64,000 nucleotides of DNA from Telopea speciosissima (lineage: Eukaryota; Streptophyta; Magnoliopsida; Proteales; Proteaceae). Positions 57,681 to 64,000 of this stretch are shown here, piece by piece. The translations under genes and the position numbers were made by a program. Below the pieces are notes generated by a model. That model had not been told where the DNA came from. It did no database searches and was given only the letters and a program-made list of their open reading frames with translations. The stretch is taken from assembly GCF_018873765.1 (NCBI RefSeq), contig NC_057926.1, positions 53,581,378 through 53,645,377 of the forward strand, written 5' to 3'. How positions within the stretch are numbered: the stretch's first letter is position 1; every line of letters starts with the position of its first letter.

Positions 57681-60502
57681 TCTTGATCCCAAATTAAACC
57701 TAGAGTTTGGAGTCAGTCTTAACTTTTACCATTTTTGCACAAAGTGGTCACCCTCAAGACTTGAACCCGAGCATTCAAACTAAGTAATTGGAATATCTAA
57801 TTTGGCCTCTTACCACCTTGTTTCATTGTAAAAGGAGGGTTTAGGCAGGTGTGGTTCCAAAAAAACGTTCAATTAAGGACTATACATATGAGTTCAAGTT
57901 CAAACTTACAATAAATGAAGACACGGAGAGAGATAAGTGGTAGGGTTGTAAAAGACAAGTTTTCTACCTACCCATTTTACTACTAATTACATAGTATCTT
58001 GGAGTCCAAGCAAATTAAGCCAACACACTGTTTTTTACTTCTGTTAAGAAGGTTAGAAGAATATCACTATCAGGCATCAATCATATCAAACAATAAACCA
58101 ATATTGAGACGATAGCTAAAGCCAGACCACCAGCTTCTGTGGGCTATGATTATCGTTTAACCTGCCTCATTGCCATCTCTATCTTTCAGTTGTGAAGCCC
58201 TTTTCAGAAGTTGTAATTTTCTTTCTTTAATTAATGTCATTAATCCCATTTCTTAATTCTGAGTCAATGCTTTTACATCATCACATGCCTTGTTGCTTTC
58301 AGACCTTACAAGCTGAAGTAATTAATTTCTCTCAAGGTTCTTATTGAAGTGAAACTCATTAGTTAATTCAAGTGAAGGAATTAGGTCCAAAAGGCAAGAA
58401 AGAAGGTTATAGGTCCGAAAGTCCTGGACAGGGACCTCCCTAAGTAGGCAATACTATGAGTTATGGAGTTCATGTCTCTCCTGATGAAAGTAAAATATAG
58501 GATTGAGTTTCTCTCCACCCATGGTGAATGGGATCACTGCAAGGCGGGAGAGGATGGGAAAGAGTATCAGGAGGGTATTTTGGAACATACAAAAACCCAA
58601 AGAAAGGTTTGTGAACCTTAAGATGATAGGTGAACCGTCCCTATGAATGGAGGGAAACTTAGTCCTAAAATATATATACACAAATTTTATAGAATCTAAT
58701 GAATAGCCTTCAAAACACACCCACAATCCATGTGATGTGTTTGGATAAGACCTGTGACATCTTTTTTCAAGGACTTTAAAGGGCAGAAGGGTTATTCAAA
58801 ATTCTTTATCCTTGTTTGTTTTAATACTGCCAAAATTGAGCCTAGAAATTTTCTACCATTGCTTCCTGTGAAGTCGTTTCATGGATGATAGCAAATCCTA
58901 TTGTGAATAATAACAATTTTTGCTGGGGACAGATGCACAACCACTAGAAAGAAATCAAACAAATAATTACACAACACGGGGGATTTATCATGGTTAGTAT
59001 GAATGCCTACATCCACCTTAGAGAAAACTCTCTAGATCACTTTCTACCTACCAAAGTGATATATCTTTTATTTGTATTTAGGGTTTTTTCCATACAGAGA
59101 ATATATAGGGAATCAAAAAACCTTAATCTCAATCAGTTATAATTATGGGAGAAAGAAAGCTAATCGATCGTGCAGCGATGTGTACCTACATCCAGACACA
59201 ACTGCGTGCGAAATGATCGGCATACACCCCTGGTCCTTTCCGCCTTTCCAAGGTGTGTGATGATCATTTCGTGCGCAGACAGTGTCAAGGCGCAGGTCCA
59301 CGCTACGCTCAACAACCGGTGGTAATCATACTCGATAATATAATTGAACCAAAACCCAATCCAATTACAAATACATACCCAATATTAATTATGTAGACCC
59401 AAGTACCCAACCCCAACGGATGTGGGATGGGGTGGGGTTAGATACCCGCAGAGGAGAGGAACCTGATTCAGTATTAATTACATCTCTATGTCTCAAAATT
59501 CTCAACACTCATTATTATTTCATCTTTAAGGGTTTAAGCTTCAAATTAAGTAAAGAAAGTCTCCGAGTATGCTGTCCAGTAGTGCAACTACTAATTTTTC
59601 ATGTGAGATTTTGTGAATCTCGTGCTCTTCCATAAACCTAACCCTCTCCCTTCTTTCTTTGCTTCTCATATTCTTGGGAATATGGGGTAGGAATCTAGAG
59701 AGAGAAAGAGAGACCATCTAAGAGTGACCAAGGAAATATTAATGGTGTACCATTTAACAGTTACAGAAAGAAGAACGAAACCGTACACTACTCATGAATG
59801 CAAAACACGGGCTCCCTTATTTAGTAAATGTGTTAATTCAATTGGTTCTTTCCACCCCCATTGGGAATCCATTGGTGTCTCAGGTCAGGTAAGGGATTAA
59901 AATCTTTTCCAATTCCTTGATCCCCAAGTGCTTGCAGTTCGAGGTTAAGAGGTTGATACCGGCCGATGGGCATGACATCTAATGGTTCAAAGTCTATTGA
60001 GTCAATTTTTTTTTTTGTTGTTTTTCTCAAATTTAGTACCATTGGATGTTGTATCTACCAAGTGTCGAGCCTAAGGATCAAGGAATTGGAGGGGATGAGT
60101 GGTAGGGATGTGGACATGTATCTATGTTGGATCTGGTCCTTCCGGTCATCTTGACTGTCTAATTACCATTGCCAGCCATGTAACTGGCCGGTTAGCAAAG
60201 TCATGTGATTTCATGTGTTCAGATGTGACTCGCCACCTATTTTGTGTATTTGTGTGTGTGTGTTTAAGAGAGGGAGGGGATTATTATATAAGACTCAACT
60301 AATTAACCAAACTCAGCTTCTTAGTAGTTTACAAATGATAATTAATTTCTCGATCACCATAGGAACCACTTTGAACTCTTCTTTATATTGAGTCAAATAG
60401 TTGACTTCCAGCACTGATCTGCTTTTAAATATACTCCTAATCTTGTTGGTTGTGTAGTCAATTATTCATTTAACCTCCACTATATATTTGAATTTTAAAG
60501 AG

Positions 60503-60536
<34 letters not shown>

Positions 60537-61009
60537 TACTGTGTTTGGTGTGTAATATTCTTAGAATAGATTTTAGATTCAGAACACATTTTAAAATCTG
60601 ATTCTACTTATTTTCTTGCTTTGAAGTTTATACCCAAAAAAATCTATTCTGAAAATGCATACTAAAGTAAACTCAATAGCGCCTTAAATGAAGCAAGGAG
60701 GTAAGAGTGGCCGTTCACTGTAACTTTTTCTAACTTTGGACATGTGGATCAGTATCAATAATTCTAATATATCACCAATTTTATCTCAAACACCGCCAGC
60801 CATGACTTTATCAGGCAGCAGAGAAGACAAGGAACTAGTCATTCTATGATGCTAAAGCTAAGCTACAATTCACATGCCCAAGAGCTGAGTGGCTCTCCTA
60901 GCTTCATCTAAAATTATAATTATATGAGTACCATACTAAATTGAAAATTTTGTAATTGACTACCTAGCTCTCAGGACTTTGGTTTTGTACCTCGGGGTGG
61001 GCCTACCTT
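57681..61009. other. Intergenic, no gene recognised
   Basis: No gene recognised. A foldback-like segment lies at about 59170-59320 (ACTGCGTGCGAAATGATC and GATCATTTCGTGCGCAG). A T run of about 30 bases lies near 60506. ORFs up to 90 codons (58454-58726) have no recognised domain. Confidence 0.4.
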
Positions 61010-61200
61010 GGAAAAGGATCTTATCCCGTCGTGGCGGGAGCTGCACCTGTGCAGCACCACTAAACGATAAGAAAAATGGGGTAAGGTAGTCATTTCACAG
61101 GGGGTCCCACCTGGGCCCCACACCACCTCCCCCTTGTATTCAGGGTGGGTTTTGGTGCTACACAGTGCAGCTCCCGCCACAGCTGCACAAGATCCAAGTT
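61010..61200. repeat. Foldback repeat
   Basis: GTGGCGGGAGCTGCACCTGTGCAGCACCA and the inverted TGGTGCTACACAGTGCAGCTCCCGCCAC enclose GGGGTAAGGTAGTCATTTCAC, the same type of core fragment as in other foldbacks here. Probably a MITE; TSD not resolved. Confidence 0.65.
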
Positions 61201-61299
61201 CGTCCACCTTTGGGGTTAGGTATCCACCATGCCATCATGATGTGAAGATGATGATTTTGATTTTCCATAATGAATAACACCCTATATAGTCTATTATTG

Positions 61300-61800
61300 G
61301 AGAAGGTTCTCTGAGCAAGCGACATAGAAAACACACCAATGAAGAATGCCCAGATGTTTTCATACATAGGGGCAAAGCGATCATTTTATGAGAGAAGGTT
61401 TCAGTGTCCCTTCTCATAGTCAGCATCATTTTATACAAGAATTGACAAATCATGCAAGAAATCAAATGATATGACAAGTAGCTTCTCATCTCTGGATGGA
61501 TGAGAACCAAAGTAATCTGCAAATCGATTCGACTCCCACCAAACATGTTCAAAGCTATCATAGTCGAAGGCATCACATTGTTTTAACAACTAAAATAGAA
61601 TCAGTAAACATTAACATCCGCAAGGATGACTTGTACAAATATGGGTTAGCAACTGGAGGCACTTATCTCGACTTGACCCATATACCTTTCAAAGACTATG
61701 ATAAGGCCATTAATGAATGGGCAGAAACCTTAGCCATTCTAATTGCCAATAATAAAACTACCTGGAAAGCTGAGAAATTCTTAACTCTAAGGTAAAATGA
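61300..61800. other. Unidentified ORFs, possible fragment of a gene or element
   Basis: The plus frame 61496-61795 (99 codons, ending ...ETLAILIANNKTTWKAEKF) and the minus frame running through 61560-61420 (EHVWWESNRFADYFG) both have protein-like composition, which is unusual for this AT-rich neighbourhood. They overlap only partly. I do not recognise either. A decayed retroelement gag or host gene fragment is possible; no intron or start context supports an intact gene. Confidence 0.3.
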
Positions 61801-64000
61801 CACTCTACAAATACATGACCTATATGATTATTTGCATTAAATTCTTCTAATATATTGGTTGGCCTAGGGTTCACAAAATGATATATATGATGTGCAACAT
61901 AATAGGTACGAAAAGATTTTTTTTTTTTTTTTGGGAAAAAAAAAAGAACACAACCAGTTTCTCTGGAATGGACAACTACATACCACATAGCAGGTAGTGC
62001 ATATGGCAAAATAATTGTGAACAAGAAGACCCAAAATATGTCACTCTATGTTAGTTTCAACTAAAATGGAGTTGGTTTAGTGGAATGATAAACCACTGAA
62101 AGTCCAAGAATATAGAAGGGTGCATGTCAATAAATGGAATGACTAAAGTACATTCAATCTGAAATTCGACACATGGGTAATATCACCATTTCCTAAATAT
62201 CTGATGTTTAAATTTACCACATCATCCTTTCACATGGCACAACTATGTTAGTTCAGAGGTACCATTTAGATAATGCAGTTCAAAAAACTATTGTGCAAAT
62301 TAGAAGCAAACAAGTTCAAATCATGCATCTACCTAGGAATAACCTGAAAAGTTGAGCCAGAACTTTCTTCAATGCCTTTGAATAAAAACAAAAAAGGGAA
62401 ACTGGTATCTGCACTGGGGGCACAGGATGCACCCAGACAGATGGGGTGGGCAAAATGACCAACCCACCCCCCTGAATGACCGAAATGACGTGGCTGTCCC
62501 ACCCCATGTGTCTGGATGCAGCCTACGGCCTCATGCACTCCTGGGCATAGAACATCATCCCTAAAAAAAAAAAAATGGTTTTTTTTTCTTTAATAGAAAA
62601 CACTAGATAAATGTGTACAGCGAAAATATTGTTATAACCAAATTTGATGGATTAGAAGTTGTAAAATAGTAGTTTATGACATAATGAATATAATTATTCT
62701 TTCAAAGATTATAGAATTTTATCATTTCACATGTGTATTGGAAGACTGTACCAAACAATAACAGTTTTGACATAATGATTAGTCATTTTTAAATTATTTT
62801 AAAAACTTTTATTTACTCTTGATTTATATATATAAAAAAAAAGACGCCACATCAAGAACCTTAACATACTTGGCTGCGCTTTGGGGCAACTTAAAAAAAT
62901 TTCAACCATATCTCTTCTTCCTTTAATTTTTTTCAAGAGAATCTCTTCATCTGAGGTGATTATTGGGATGATGGGAAGAGTGAATATTATCATTAACTTC
63001 TACCCTTTATTATTGAAAGATCCGAAATACCTTTTTTTTAAAGTCCAATCAGTGGGTTAAATCCCATGGATGAAGATATTCTCTCTTCACCATGGATAAA
63101 GAGAAACTGTTATATATAATTTTTTTCAAACAAAAAATAGGTTCCTATGTGTTGTATAGTTTTTGGTCTTGGCCTGTTTTTCCAAATAATACCTGAGCGA
63201 TAACAGCTACATTAAATTTTAATACACCATATTAACCCCAAAAGTACTGCTTTTATTACACTGCTTTTTTGTGATTACACTTTCATAAAAAAAAAAAAAA
63301 AGAAAAAGAAAAAGGGGTGTGTGAGTTTAGTCCCACAGCGGGCATGTGAGTGTGGTGTGTGTTGTATATATCCGCCATTCTACGGTCCTAAAAGTGGGTT
63401 AATCTTTTGGGATTAATGTGTGGTTTGTGTGATTACACTTTCATCAAAAAAAAAATATATATCAAAATACTAAAAGAATAATTCATTAACAATTAACAAA
63501 CTAAAAAGTGTGAGAAGCATTTTCCAAAGAAAAGCTATATCAAACACAGCCATCATACTATTGTTCCATCCAAAAAAAAAAAAAAACCACAGCCATACCA
63601 GTAATGCAAACGATTACCTCATGTACTGTGGGGGTGTGTTCCAACGAAAATGCCATTACTAGAGGACCAACCAAAAGAAACAAACTCATAATAATTACTA
63701 AAAATTCTCTATTCCTCGATATATGTTTGTCCAGAGAAACAACATTTTATTTTTAATTCATCCTTGGTTAATAGTCATCGGTACAATGAAATTTTTTTCG
63801 TAATCCCTCATACAATGGATATCATTTACAACATGCAACTAGCAGTCGATCTTTAACACATTATGTAATGTATAGTTCTAAGTATGGCTGTTGATTTTAC
63901 AACTCAGTCCTTGCATAGATTCAAAGGACAGCACAACTGGTGGTTCCTCTTGGTTCCTCTTGTCAAATAAATTGGCAAGGGCCATCTCCAGGTCACCATT
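61801..64000. other. Intergenic to window end, no gene recognised
   Basis: A foldback lies at about 62400-62560 with CCAGACAGATGGGGTGGGC and CCCACCCCATGTGTCTGG. A 17-bp direct repeat TGTGATTACACTTTCAT occurs at about 63271 and 63429, each followed by an A run. The rest is AT-rich. Nothing gene-like is seen. Confidence 0.4.

Noticed and set aside
58454-58726. 90-codon minus-strand ORF
   Set aside because: There is no recognisable domain, no splice context and nearby sequence looks like a dispersed repeat.
1-64000. CRISPR arrays, operons, rRNA genes
   Set aside because: No regularly spaced repeat-spacer structure, no bacterial gene organisation and no rRNA-like sequence was seen; the DNA is plant nuclear.

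Overview
The window is nuclear DNA from a flowering plant, most likely a woody eudicot. The evidence is spliced GT-AG genes of plant-specific families (UGT78, R2R3-MYB, B-GATA, WVD2-like/TPX2), low gene density and many retrotransposons and MITEs. No bacterial, organellar or CRISPR features were seen. The species cannot be named from the sequence alone.

Layout. 1-44 is the last 14 codons of a UGT78-type glycosyltransferase whose body lies off the left edge. 1798-2724 is an R2R3-MYB remnant lacking exon 1, followed by a Copia fragment (about 2735-3157). 3158-8307 and 31898-37372 are two copies of one segmental duplication, each carrying a UGT78 gene. The left copy (6524-7695) is a deleted pseudogene and the right copy (34366-36757) is intact except for one stop codon. 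Between them, 13897-15726 is an uninterrupted two-exon UGT78 gene of 461 aa. 8666-9395 is a solo LTR with target-site duplication (TSD), and 11505-12638 is a foldback Mutator-like element. 16437-31249 is one nested structure: a minus-strand L1-type LINE, holding a 2.7 kb solo-LTR-like insert (17089-19780) and a minus-strand Ty1/Copia element (24411-31140).

The right part holds the two best-preserved ordinary genes. A B-class GATA factor with LLM motif is at 44852-45813 (+). A WVD2-like TPX2-family microtubule-associated protein is at 48280-54961 (-), with nine coding exons, 671 aa, and a 5' UTR exon. 55700-64000 shows no gene I recognise, only small repeats and unidentified ORFs.

The UGT78 family glycosylates flavonols and anthocyanidins at the 3-hydroxyl. 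The four copies form an expanded, partly decayed local array. The only uninterrupted copy has His rather than Gln at the last PSPG-box position, the state associated with UDP-galactose use. The duplicated block is also a natural experiment: at least four MITEs sit in the left copy with their TSDs while the right copy keeps the empty sites. Several of these belong to a family of about 187 bp with 9-bp TSDs (Mutator-type), and share a palindromic core that also occurs in foldbacks with other ends.
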